Under the pieces are notes generated by a model. The model had not been told where the DNA came from. It ran no database searches and saw nothing but the letters and a program-made list of their open reading frames with translations. The position numbers and the translations under genes were made by a program. This document shows, in pieces, positions 33,119-41,751 of a stretch of 64,000 nt of DNA (positions within the stretch are counted from its first letter, which is position 1; every line of letters starts with the position of its first letter). Location of the stretch: contig JAJXWW010000214.1 in NCBI GenBank assembly GCA_021781415.1, positions 1 through 64,000 on the forward strand, in the 5' to 3' direction. The stretch is from Planctomycetota bacterium (GTDB lineage Bacteria > Planctomycetota > Planctomycetia > Gemmatales > Gemmataceae).

Positions 33119-34687
33119 TCAACGATAACTGTGCAGCGATCCCACGAAGGGGGTGAGGAAGGGGACAATCGCCGGCGAGCCGGGAGTCGTTTGCCGCGCG
33201 CCGATCAGGGGTTGCGAGGCGCGGATGTCCACTTTGAGGAAAACGCCGGTGAGATGCAGGAAGGCCGCGAAGACGAGAGTGGCCGTCAACAATCCGCGTC
33301 CCCACGCCAATTGACGCAGAGCGCTCACGCAAGGAAGACAAAGGAGAGCGAAAAAGGGAACTGTTTCGATCGCGAGCCGCGATCCCCAACAGTCGCCGCC
33401 CCACCAGCAATTCCACGACGCCACCAGTCCCAGGGTCGGCGCGATGGCGGCGAGACAAAACCAGGACCACCCCGGAGGAGCGGCCGAAGGACTCGAGAAC
33501 AGACGGCTGCGCACGCTCGGCAGGGCAAATGTTGCCAGTAAGAGAATCCACGGCTGATACACCAGTAAACCGTGATCCAGACTGACCAATAAAAGAACCA
33601 TGGTGTCGCGCCAATGTCCGGTAAACGAATTCATTTGCTGGATCGAAGGGCCGAACGGCGTGCCGTAGACCGCTTGGTAGTAGCAGGTCCAGGGGAGATA
33701 GGCGACGGCGGCGGCCAATCCAACGAGGACAGCGCGGCGCGGCGCGCGAAGCAGCAACCATAGTCCGAATGCCGCAATCGACAGAGCCGAGGCCAGCCGG
33801 CAAGCGAACATCATCGACAGAGCCACGCCCTGAAGTATCGTTCCTGCTCTAGTCGGCCGTTGCCAAGTGCGAAACTCGATCAGGATCGCCAACAACATCC
33901 AGAAAAGGACGCCTCCGTGCTGCCAAAGGGCTTGCGCCACCGTGCTGCACATGCCCGAACCCACGCCCAATAGCAACGTCATCCACCCCGCCGATCGCGC
34001 ATCACTCACATGCAGCGCGATGAGAAAGAATAGGCCCAGACATGAGGCGGCCAGCCACGAAGCCACGCCTTTTTCCATGTGATCTTGCACGCCGCCGCGC
34101 GATAGATCGACGGCCAACAATCGCGCCGCTGCCGCCGAGGGAAGGGCAAAAAGACACATTCCAGAGGGATAACTCGAGTGAACGCCGTTACTCGTTCGCA
34201 TAAAGAAGTACGGCAGATCCGGCGTCGAAGTGGTGCCGTAGAAGGGCGCGTAATGGGACGAATACGAGGCGAGGTCTGTCGAGCCATCGCGCACCAGGGA
34301 AGAGACGATGAGAGTGATGGGCTTGGAATCGCCGGTCATCAGGGGACGAGGGTTCGTGAGGTAAAACAATCCGGCGGGTAAGACGACGAGCAAGCCAACG
34401 GCGCGCCATGGCACGGGACGACTACGATCGGCGGCGAACGCCTCCAGGGCGCGCCGTGCTTTCTCCGCGCTTCCCAGCACATCGCGGCGATAGGCCGCGC
34501 TCAAGGCGAAGCGCAGCGAAGGCACAACCAGGCCGACGTACAACCAGATGTAAGCCGCGCCGACACAGCGTAGGAATTGCACCGCGGACAGGACGATCAG
34601 CCCCGTCTGAAGGGCGCGCGGTCCCAGGTTTGAAACGACATACGACCAATCGATCCGGCGCGACGCCGCGCTAGGAGACGTTTGCAC
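33119..34687 (-). CDS. Polytopic membrane protein, glycosyltransferase-like
   Basis: 522 residues with about ten to twelve hydrophobic segments. The layout has a first helix, a long loop (TGDSKPITLIVSSLVRDGSTDLASY...YFFMRTSNGVHSSYPSGMCL), then many helices and a short hydrophilic end, resembling dolichyl-phosphate-mannose/ArnT-type (GT-C) glycosyltransferases. The TGDSKP motif near the first loop fits the acidic residue such enzymes use, but the assignment is by shape only. The start is the GTG at 34687: GGAG lies 8 bases upstream. A longer in-frame extension overlaps the zinc protein in another frame and is not real. Probably co-transcribed with the zinc-binding gene. Confidence 0.7.
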   Translation of the reverse strand: MQTSPSAASRRIDWSYVVSNLGPRALQTGLIVLSAVQFLRCVGAAYIWLYVGLVVPSLRFALSAAYRRDVLGSAEKARRALEAFAADRSRPVPWRAVGLLVVLPAGLFYLTNPRPLMTGDSKPITLIVSSLVRDGSTDLASYSSHYAPFYGTTSTPDLPYFFMRTSNGVHSSYPSGMCLFALPSAAAARLLAVDLSRGGVQDHMEKGVASWLAASCLGLFFLIALHVSDARSAGWMTLLLGVGSGMCSTVAQALWQHGGVLFWMLLAILIEFRTWQRPTRAGTILQGVALSMMFACRLASALSIAAFGLWLLLRAPRRAVLVGLAAAVAYLPWTCYYQAVYGTPFGPSIQQMNSFTGHWRDTMVLLLVSLDHGLLVYQPWILLLATFALPSVRSRLFSSPSAAPPGWSWFCLAAIAPTLGLVASWNCWWGGDCWGSRLAIETVPFFALLCLPCVSALRQLAWGRGLLTATLVFAAFLHLTGVFLKVDIRASQPLIGARQTTPGSPAIVPFLTPFVGSLHSYR

Positions 34688-34719
34688 AATCGCTTCTCCG
34701 ATAATCGGATATTCGTTGT

Positions 34720-35148
34720 CTACAACTCGGGTACGGGTTGCAGCGAATGCCCGTGGTCGTCGTAAAACGCCTCGTGCAAGAGGAATATCTGCCGCGTGGA
34801 AAAGCCCAAGACTTTCAATTGCCGACTCAATTGATGATAGGCGTGCCGATCCAGCCGTCGCGCCAACAGCGTTTGAAAGTGGTGGGGGCAGAGATCGATC
34901 TCCACCGGCTCGGTGGCATGGAGAGGATAGGTGAGATAGCGAACGGTCCCTTGCTGATGGCAGGCGGCGCAGCGATGTTTCTCGGTGCGAACGACGAACG
35001 GCTCGCCTTCGCCTTGCGCCAATGCCTCCTGGCAGTCCGGGCAGATGGATTGTCCGGCCAAACGATCCCACGGACACCCCGCCGATTGACAGCGACAGCA
35101 CGGCGCGCGCAGGGTCAACGGTTCCTTCACCAACCGCAGTCCATCCAT
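34720..35148 (-). CDS. Cysteine-rich, probably zinc-binding protein
   Basis: 142 residues. Cysteine pairs CCRCQSAGC, CPDC, CAAC and a later CPHH give at least two potential zinc sites. The C-terminal half is helical (LARRLDRHAYHQLSRQLKVLGFSTRQIFLLHEAFYDD). GGGGGAGG precedes the ATG. No family recognised. It lies 32 bases before the membrane protein gene on the same strand, so likely forms a two-gene unit with it. Confidence 0.7.
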   Translation of the reverse strand: MDGLRLVKEPLTLRAPCCRCQSAGCPWDRLAGQSICPDCQEALAQGEGEPFVVRTEKHRCAACHQQGTVRYLTYPLHATEPVEIDLCPHHFQTLLARRLDRHAYHQLSRQLKVLGFSTRQIFLLHEAFYDDHGHSLQPVPEL

Positions 35149-35366
35149 TGTTGGCCCTCCCCCAAGCGGCCACGTCGCTGCCGACGCGCAACCGCATCTC
35201 CCAAAGTCTCCCTTCGTTAACTTCGGAACAATTGGGAGTATTCTTGAAAGAATCGACGGAGGGTAGGGGTTTCCGGCGCGTTGGAATCAACCTGTGAGAC
35301 AGAACCTATCCCAGAAGCGCGCAGCCGAACGCACGCGAAGTCGGGTTAGGGGATCCGAGGCACGCG

Positions 35367-36584
35367 CTAGACGGCTTTGAGGACGAGACAGGTATTACTG
35401 CCACCGAAGCCGAACGAGTTGGAGACGGCGACGCGGACCTTGGCGGGGCGCGCTTCGTTGGCGACGTGACATAAGTCGCATTCGGGATCGACTTCATGTA
35501 AATTGATGGTTGGCGGCAGCGCTTCGCGCTCCATGGCCGCCAGACAGGCCAGCGCTTCGACGGCGGCGGCGGCGGTCAGGAGGTGGCCGGTCATGCTCTT
35601 GGTCGAACTGATAGGCACGCGATGAACGTCGTCGCCAAATACAGCGGTCAGCACGCGCGCCTCGGCGATGTCGCCGACGGGGGTGCTGGTGGCGTGAGCG
35701 TTGATGTAATCGACCTCGCCGGGATTGCAACCGGCGTCGCGCAGGGCTTCGCGGACGGCGGCGGTGGCCGGTTCGGGATCGGGACTCGGAATCACCATGT
35801 TGAAGGCATCGCTGCGCGCGCCGTACCCCGCGACTTCGGCGTAGACGCGCGCCGACCGCGAACGAGCCGTCGAAGCCGGTTCCAGCACGAACACCGCTCC
35901 GCCATCCCCCATGACGAAGCCGTCGCGCTGGCGGTCGAAGGGGCGCGAGGCGGCTTGCGGTTCGGCGTTGCGGCGCGAGAGAGCGCGGAGATTGCCGAAA
36001 CCGGCGAGGGCCATCGGCGTGACGGCCATGTCGCACGCCCCGGCGAGACAGACATCGACCCAACCCAGATCGAGCCAGTGCCGCGCCTGCGACAGGGCGA
36101 CGTTGCCGCTGGCACAGGCCGCCGACACACTGACGGCGGGACCGCTGAGATCGAGGACGCGGCGCGTGCGGGCGATCATCGACTCGGTATCGTTTTCGGG
36201 CTGCCAGACGCGGCGGCCTCCCGTCAGGGCGTCGGCCTCCCAATACTCCAGCCACTCGGCCCCGACGCCCAACACGAGTCCGATGCGAACTTCGCCGCGC
36301 CGTTCCCACCAACCGGAATCGCGCAGCGCGGCGACACAGCACCAGCGCATCAATTGTTCCAAACGATGCAGTTGCGCGAACTCGGCCGGTTCGATGCCGG
36401 ACGGGCACGGGACTTCGTGCAGCTGGCCAGCGATTTGACTGGGATGTTCGGCGACATCGAAACCGCGCACGCGGTCGATGCCGGAACGACCGTCCAGAAG
36501 GCGGTCGGCGAAGGCATCGTAGGTATGTCCCAAAGGGGTGGCCGTGCCCACACCTGTTATCCAGATTCCGTCGACGTGACTCAC
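35367..36584 (-). CDS. 3-oxoacyl-ACP synthase, FabF-like ketosynthase
   Basis: 405 residues. The thiolase-fold catalytic set is complete: Cys in VSVSAACASGN, His in INAHATSTPVGD, Lys/His in SSTKSMTGHLLTAAAAVE, and the SFGFGGSN glycine loop. GxGxxTPLG at the N-terminus fits. The start is GTG at 36584, with GGAG 8 bases upstream; the longer ORF upstream overlaps the partner gene in another frame. The start overlaps the stop of the upstream ketosynthase-like gene by 4 bases (GTGA), which couples their translation. Elongates acyl chains or a polyketide; the housekeeping fatty-acid genes are at 54.7-56.7 kb, so this may serve another product. Confidence 0.9.
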   Translation of the reverse strand: MSHVDGIWITGVGTATPLGHTYDAFADRLLDGRSGIDRVRGFDVAEHPSQIAGQLHEVPCPSGIEPAEFAQLHRLEQLMRWCCVAALRDSGWWERRGEVRIGLVLGVGAEWLEYWEADALTGGRRVWQPENDTESMIARTRRVLDLSGPAVSVSAACASGNVALSQARHWLDLGWVDVCLAGACDMAVTPMALAGFGNLRALSRRNAEPQAASRPFDRQRDGFVMGDGGAVFVLEPASTARSRSARVYAEVAGYGARSDAFNMVIPSPDPEPATAAVREALRDAGCNPGEVDYINAHATSTPVGDIAEARVLTAVFGDDVHRVPISSTKSMTGHLLTAAAAVEALACLAAMEREALPPTINLHEVDPECDLCHVANEARPAKVRVAVSNSFGFGGSNTCLVLKAV

Positions 36585-37504
36585 GTTCGATTCTCCACTC
36601 CGACGGTCAGCGCACTCATGCGAGCGGCAACCGATGGAGAGCGGTTGATTCTCCCGTTCCCCATCGATCGCGTCTCGGAAAAGTCCACCGAACGCGACAG
36701 TTCCAGACGATTGCCCGCGTCGAGTAGTTGCACGATGGTCGTATCGCCGCCGCGCGGCGCATGTAACAGATGCAAGAGTGATTCCAGGCGGAGCAAATCG
36801 AACCCGGCGGCCTGCGCGGACGATTGAGGGACGGACGAGGAATCGCCCTGGACGAGTTGCAATCGAATGCGCGAAGTGTGGGCCGACGCGGGCGTAAGGG
36901 CCAGGGCCAAACCGACGGCTTGCGTGCCCGGCGCGGAATGGCCCGCCGCATCGGGAGGCAGTTCCGGGTCGAGACAGGTCAGCACGACCCACACGCCCGG
37001 CAGGCGTTTGCGCTCCAACATGGACATGGCCGCCAAGATCGCTTCGATGGCTCCGCTCGGCCCGCCGCCGACGCCGAAATTTGGGCCGTGAATCTTGAGT
37101 GCCTGACTGACGGTTCCGGAGATGGAGTGCAACGAACGATGCGGGATCAGGTGAGGCGACACTCCCCAAGCCCCCTCGGCGGCAAAGCGCTGCAGCGCCG
37201 CGGCCATCGCCGGACGACCCAGAAATCGCGGCGCGGCGACAACGCCCCAATCGCGAAAACACGTCGCTTGCAACTCCGCAGCCCGGATGGCCCGATAGAC
37301 CGCGCCGAGACCGGCGACGGTCTGTTCGTCGGCGTGTTTAAGGAACGACGCCGGCAGTGGCTCGCCGACTGCCGGACCCGGATTGCGCCGCAACTCCGGT
37401 AAAGACTCTAGGTTCACGCGCAGCACCGCGTCGGCCGCCGCCTCGCAGCATACGGAGCGGCTCCGCGCCCGCGATTGGTCTTCACTTGGCTTCAAAGGAC
37501 ACAA
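36581..37504 (-). CDS. Ketosynthase-like protein without catalytic cysteine
   Basis: About 307 residues; the start is uncertain (TTG at 37504 or nearby). The segment LHSISGTVSQALKIHGPNFGVGGGPSGAIEAILAAMSMLE aligns with the ketosynthase active-site region LSGPAVSVSAACASGNVALSQA, with Gly at the Cys position. The strands and helices around it fit the first half of a thiolase fold, but the His motifs (NAHGT, KSxxGH) are missing and the protein is ~100 residues short. It precedes the FabF-like gene and overlaps it by 4 bases. The arrangement recalls KS/chain-length-factor pairs of type II polyketide and aryl-polyene systems, where the partner has lost the nucleophile. Confidence 0.7.
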   Translation of the reverse strand: MCPLKPSEDQSRARSRSVCCEAAADAVLRVNLESLPELRRNPGPAVGEPLPASFLKHADEQTVAGLGAVYRAIRAAELQATCFRDWGVVAAPRFLGRPAMAAALQRFAAEGAWGVSPHLIPHRSLHSISGTVSQALKIHGPNFGVGGGPSGAIEAILAAMSMLERKRLPGVWVVLTCLDPELPPDAAGHSAPGTQAVGLALALTPASAHTSRIRLQLVQGDSSSVPQSSAQAAGFDLLRLESLLHLLHAPRGGDTTIVQLLDAGNRLELSRSVDFSETRSMGNGRINRSPSVAARMSALTVGVENRT

Positions 37505-37903
37505 ATCCTTTCGCGCTCCTCTCCTCTCGGCATCCTACGCCGAGAACGCCCCATCACGTTCCGGAGAGGTAAAGTACGAGTGGTCGTACTTCAATTGATG
37601 AAAGCTGTCAACGCGAAATCGCAACGAATCGACTCGATACATTCATTGCGATCGTTCTCTTCCAACTCCTTCTATCGGTCGAGACAGCCGAAGACGTTTG
37701 GAAACGCTCATTTCTTTTTTGCAATTTGTCGCGCGCCTCTGTATGCTGAAGGTGGTTTGCATGTGGATTTTGAGAAGCTCGGTCGTCTTTTTTTGGGTGC
37801 GTCGCTCTCCTCGCCGCTTTCCCCGTTGTCGGCGACCTGTCCCACCCAGACAGCCTTGTCCGCGTACATCCTCAATCTTCCCTGGTTTGACAGGATACCC
37901 GCG
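37505..37903. other. Divergent intergenic region, no gene seen
   Basis: 399 bases between the ketosynthase-like gene (minus) and the tricorn-like protease (plus). The frame upstream of the protease is open, but the sequence is not protein-like and lacks a signal peptide, so it is taken as leader. Both promoters should be here. No strong hairpin or repeat was seen. Confidence 0.5.
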
Positions 37904-40900
37904 ATGATCCGCTCGATTCAAACTTTCCTGCCGATTCTTCTTCTCGCTCTGACCGCCGGAGCCGGCCGCGCTCAAGAACCGATTCGACTGGCCCGCACGC
38001 CGGACATCTCGCCCGACGGAAAACTCGTCGCCTTCAGCTACAAGGGCGACATCTGGACGGTGGAAACCATCGGCGGCACCGCCAAGGCCGTCACCTCGCA
38101 TCCCGCCCACGACATCGGACCCGTATTCAGCCCGGACGGCCGGCGTCTCGCCTTTAGTTCCAATCGCTACGGCAGCTACGATATTTTCGTCGTCGCCGTG
38201 CAGGGCGGCCGGCCCACGCGCCTCACCGCCGACTCGGCGACCGAAATGGTGTGCGGTTGGACTCCGGACGGCAAAAGCATTCTCTACGCCTCGACGCGCA
38301 GCACCTCGTTTCCACCCGGCTACGAGCTATACACGGTTCCCGTCGAAGGCGGCATGTCGCGGCGCGTCAGCGCCGCCGAGGGCAAGGAGGGCGTTTACTC
38401 ACCGGCGGGGGATCGCATTGCCTACGTTCGCGGCCCAGGCAGCTGGTATCGCAAGGGCTATCGCGGCTCGTCCAACGACGACATCTGGATTTGCAACGCC
38501 GACGGCAGCAACAATCGTCCGATCACCTCCTTCAACGGCCAAGACAATTCGCCCATGTGGAGCGACGACGGCAAGACCCTGTATTACGTCAGCGAGAACC
38601 TCGGCGGCACGGCGAACATCGTTCGCCTGCCGCTCGATGCCGTCGGCAAACCGTCCCCCAAACCCGAAGCGGTCACGTCGCACAAAGACGATAGCGTTCG
38701 CCGCGCGCGCATCTCCCGCGACGGGCAATGGATCGTCTACGAGTGCGGTGCCGATCTGTGGGTCACGTCCACCAAACCCGGAGCCACGCCGCGCAAGCTG
38801 GCAGTGGAGGTCTATGCCGACGATAAGAACAATCCCGAACAACTGCGCATCTTCACCAACGGCGCGACCGAATTCTCGCTCTCTTCCGACGAGAAGTACA
38901 TGGCCTTCGCCGTTCACGGTAAGCTCTTCCGCACGAACGTCGGACCCAATACCAAAGTCGCGCAGATGACCGAGGGGGCCTCCAACGACCACAACCCGGC
39001 TTGGGCACCGGATAGCTCCAAGATCATCTTCATCTCCGACCGCAACGGCCACGAAGATCTCTATCTGCTCGAAGCCGACGATCCCGAACATCCGAAATTC
39101 GTTGAAGCCACTCGGTTCAAGGCACCCAAGCAGCTTACCTTCACCGACGAGGCCGAAACCAACGTCAGCTTCGCGCCCACCAAGGGCGGCCGCGTCGCCT
39201 TCCTCCGCGGCGGCAAACTGTGGACCATGAACCCCGACGGCAGCGATCCGAAAGCCGTCGTCTCCGACGTTCATGTTTTCGATTACGATTGGTCGCCGGA
39301 CGGGAAATGGTTCGTCTATGCCCGTCGCGATGGTTCGTTCGCTAGTGAATTGTACATCGTACCGTCCACCGGCCCCACGACCGAAAATCCGGCCCGCAAC
39401 ATTACTCGCTACGCCACCTACAACGGCGATGTCACCTGGAGCAACGACGGCAAGAAAATCGCCTTCCTGAGCGAACGCCGCGATAGTGGAAGGCAATACG
39501 TCTACTCCGTGTCGCTGCAAAAACCCGCCGCACCCGGCGTGAGCGACCGTCCCAGCATCCTGCGCGGCTCGACGGTGTCGATCGACTGGGAAGACATCCA
39601 CTTGCGCGTCGAGCCGGCCGCCCCGCTGCCGGCGGTCACGGGCTGCATTTCGCCGGACGGTAGCAAGGTTGCCTTCCGCGATGCCCGCGATCACGATCTT
39701 TGGGTGGCCAGCACCGGCGGCGGACAGCTGACACGCTTGACGACCCATCACGCCGCTCCCCGTCAGATCGTGTGGTCGAAACCGCGCGGCGCGCTCGGCG
39801 GCGACTTGATCTATTACCTCGACCGCGACGGAGCCATCCATCTGATGCGATCCTTCGGCGGATCAGGCCCTTCGCTGCCCTTCCGCATTAAAATGCGCAT
39901 TCACACGGAGGATCTGTACCGCGAAATGTTCGATCAGACGTGGCGCTATCTCGCCGAGCATTTTTACGACTCGAGCTATCACGGCCGCGATTGGAATGCG
40001 GTGCGCGAGAAGTATCGCGGGCTGGTCAAACATATCGCCATGAAAGAGGATTTATACTCTCTTCTTTATCTCATGTTGGGCGAGTTGAACGCCTCGCATC
40101 TAGGAGTGAGCGGTCGAGGCACGTCTCCCGAAGAAGAAACCGCCGACCTCGGTTTGATCTTCGACGACGCCTATCGCGGGCCGGGGCTGAAGATCGCCGA
40201 GATCGTCAAGCGCGGTCCTGCCGATCGTCGGGGCCTGACGCTCAAGGCCGGCGAATATATCCTTGCCATCGACGGCACGCCGCTGACCGAGAAGACCGAC
40301 CTGAGCCGTCTGCTCAACGGCAAAGTCGGCGAGAGCGTCGATCTGCAAACGGCGGCCAAACCCGACGCTCCGGCCAAGGAGCAACGACACGTCCCCATCA
40401 CCGCCGTGGGGCGCGGCGCGATCGCCCCCCTGATGTACGATCGGTGGGTCGAACACAACGCGCGGCGCGTCAACGAGCTAAGCAAAGGCAAGCTCGGCTA
40501 CATCCATATCCCCAGCATGGACGATGCCGGACTCGATCGCTTCGTGCGCTCGCTCTACTCCGACAATTTCGACAAGGAGGCCATCGTCCTCGACGTTCGC
40601 TACAACGGTGGCGGCTTTACTCACGACAAGATTTTGAACTATCTCGGTAGCCGCGAACACACCATTTTCAAAGAGCGCAACGGAGGACAAGGATTGGTGT
40701 TGCGGGCCAACGACCGCAAATGGCACAAGCCGCTCGTTCTCCTCATCAACAATCGTTCGTATAGCGACGCCGAGATTTTCCCGAACGCTTTCCGTACTCT
40801 GGGACTCGGCAAGTTGGTCGGCCAATCGACGGGCGGATTTGTCATCGGTACCGGCTCGGTGCAACTGATCGACGGCTCAACGCTCCGAATTCCTCGCATT

Positions 40901-41161
40901 GGTGTTTACACGAGTAAGGGTGTGAACATGGAGAAAGAGGGCGTCGCACCGGATGTCGTTGTCGAGGAGCAGCCGGATCAATTGGCCAAGGGGGTCGATG
41001 TGCAGCTCGACAAGGCCGTCGAAGTGCTGCAAAAGGACGTCGTCGCCTGGATACAGAAACATCAACCCAGCGCGGTCGGCAAACCGACCGAGTCTGCTTC
41101 CACCGCTCCGGCCAAGACCGCGCCCGGAACCGCCGTGCCGTCCGCTCCTCCGGGCAAGTGA
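37904..41161 (+). CDS. Secreted tricorn-like S41 peptidase with beta-propellers and PDZ domain
   Basis: 1085 residues. A signal peptide (SIQTFLPILLLALTAGAGRA) is followed by two WD/TolB-like propeller regions with repeated ISPDGK, FSPDGRRLAF, WSDDGKTLYY, WAPDSSKIIF and WSNDGKKIAF blades. From about residue 665 comes a tricorn-core helical region (YLAEHFYDSSYHGRDW). A PDZ domain (GLKIAEIVKRGPADRRGLTLKAGEYILAIDGTPL) is then followed by the S41 catalytic domain: GELNASHLG supplies the Ser-His pair of tricorn, and NNRSYSDAEIF the nucleophile Ser. The start at 37904 is set by the signal peptide. Degrades peptides in the periplasm or outside the cell. The final ~30 residues are Pro/Ala-rich. Confidence 0.92.
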   Translation: MIRSIQTFLPILLLALTAGAGRAQEPIRLARTPDISPDGKLVAFSYKGDIWTVETIGGTAKAVTSHPAHDIGPVFSPDGRRLAFSSNRYGSYDIFVVAVQGGRPTRLTADSATEMVCGWTPDGKSILYASTRSTSFPPGYELYTVPVEGGMSRRVSAAEGKEGVYSPAGDRIAYVRGPGSWYRKGYRGSSNDDIWICNADGSNNRPITSFNGQDNSPMWSDDGKTLYYVSENLGGTANIVRLPLDAVGKPSPKPEAVTSHKDDSVRRARISRDGQWIVYECGADLWVTSTKPGATPRKLAVEVYADDKNNPEQLRIFTNGATEFSLSSDEKYMAFAVHGKLFRTNVGPNTKVAQMTEGASNDHNPAWAPDSSKIIFISDRNGHEDLYLLEADDPEHPKFVEATRFKAPKQLTFTDEAETNVSFAPTKGGRVAFLRGGKLWTMNPDGSDPKAVVSDVHVFDYDWSPDGKWFVYARRDGSFASELYIVPSTGPTTENPARNITRYATYNGDVTWSNDGKKIAFLSERRDSGRQYVYSVSLQKPAAPGVSDRPSILRGSTVSIDWEDIHLRVEPAAPLPAVTGCISPDGSKVAFRDARDHDLWVASTGGGQLTRLTTHHAAPRQIVWSKPRGALGGDLIYYLDRDGAIHLMRSFGGSGPSLPFRIKMRIHTEDLYREMFDQTWRYLAEHFYDSSYHGRDWNAVREKYRGLVKHIAMKEDLYSLLYLMLGELNASHLGVSGRGTSPEEETADLGLIFDDAYRGPGLKIAEIVKRGPADRRGLTLKAGEYILAIDGTPLTEKTDLSRLLNGKVGESVDLQTAAKPDAPAKEQRHVPITAVGRGAIAPLMYDRWVEHNARRVNELSKGKLGYIHIPSMDDAGLDRFVRSLYSDNFDKEAIVLDVRYNGGGFTHDKILNYLGSREHTIFKERNGGQGLVLRANDRKWHKPLVLLINNRSYSDAEIFPNAFRTLGLGKLVGQSTGGFVIGTGSVQLIDGSTLRIPRIGVYTSKGVNMEKEGVAPDVVVEEQPDQLAKGVDVQLDKAVEVLQKDVVAWIQKHQPSAVGKPTESASTAPAKTAPGTAVPSAPPGK

Positions 41162-41173
41162 GGAGATTGTACC

Positions 41174-41226
41174 GGAGCCGGCGCACGGGACGGGAGAATG
41201 AATCTCTCGTCCCGTGCGCCGGCTCC
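41174..41226. repeat. 19-bp perfect palindrome at the protease 3' end
   Basis: Arms at 41174-41192 and 41208-41226 (start GGAGCCGGCGCACGGGACG) are exact reverse complements; inside, GAGA/TCTC extends the stem with one G-T pair. It starts 12 bases after the protease stop. No T-run follows. It resembles, in its GGAGCCGG end, the hairpins at 44.8-45.0 kb. Confidence 0.9.
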
Positions 41227-41249
41227 ACGATTCTTTCCTGTCGCCGCGC

Positions 41250-41732
41250 ATGCACCTACCGATGATCTCTCTCCGCCGCTACCTCGTCTTGATTGCTCTG
41301 TCCTTCTGGCAAGGCGGATTCACGTTCTACGCTGCCGTCGTCGTTCCGGTCGGCCAGGAGGTGTTCGGCCACCTGCGCCAAGGGTTCATCACGCGACAAG
41401 TGACCGTTTATTTGAATCTCGCGGGAGCCATCGCCTTGATGGTACTGGCGTGGGATCTGTTGGCCGCGCGCGATCCTTCGCGCTGGCGGCGCGTCGTTTT
41501 GCGTGCGGCGTGGGCGGGGATGCTTCTAACCTTGATCTGGCTGGTTTGGCTGCACCCGCGCATGGACGAATTGCTCGTTCCCAAAGGCCGCCTCATCCTC
41601 GACTACGAGATATTCCGCGCGCGGCACCGCCTCTATCTCTGGGTCAGTACGGTGCAATGGGGTTGTGGATTGGTCTATCTCCTGGTCTCACCGATAAGCT
41701 GGCGGCGAATGGACGGCGAGCGAACAGCCTGA
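41250..41732 (+). CDS. Small four-helix membrane protein
   Basis: 160 residues from the Met at 41250; a longer start at 41214 would lie inside the palindrome and is not favoured, and Met at 41262 is another option. Four membrane helices: YLVLIALSFWQGGFTFYAA, LNLAGAIALMVLAWDLLAA, VLRAAWAGMLLTLIWLVWL and LYLWVSTVQWGCGLVYLLV. The pattern, with a conserved-looking F-Y-x-x-V-V-P in the first helix, recalls DUF4149-type proteins. Function unknown. Confidence 0.65.
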   Translation: MHLPMISLRRYLVLIALSFWQGGFTFYAAVVVPVGQEVFGHLRQGFITRQVTVYLNLAGAIALMVLAWDLLAARDPSRWRRVVLRAAWAGMLLTLIWLVWLHPRMDELLVPKGRLILDYEIFRARHRLYLWVSTVQWGCGLVYLLVSPISWRRMDGERTA

Positions 41733-41751
41733 CTCCTGTTCCCATCTAGCC

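Noticed and set aside
34688-35290. N-terminal extension of the polytopic membrane protein
   Set aside because: It overlaps the Cys-rich zinc protein in another frame and lacks hydrophobic segments; the GTG at 34687 has a good ribosome-binding site.
36585-37262. N-terminal extension of the FabF-like gene to 631 residues
   Set aside because: It overlaps the ketosynthase-like partner in another frame; GTG at 36584 has GGAG at ideal spacing and gives the family length.
38399-39841. A 480-residue minus-strand frame
   Set aside because: Antisense to the propeller part of the tricorn-like protease.
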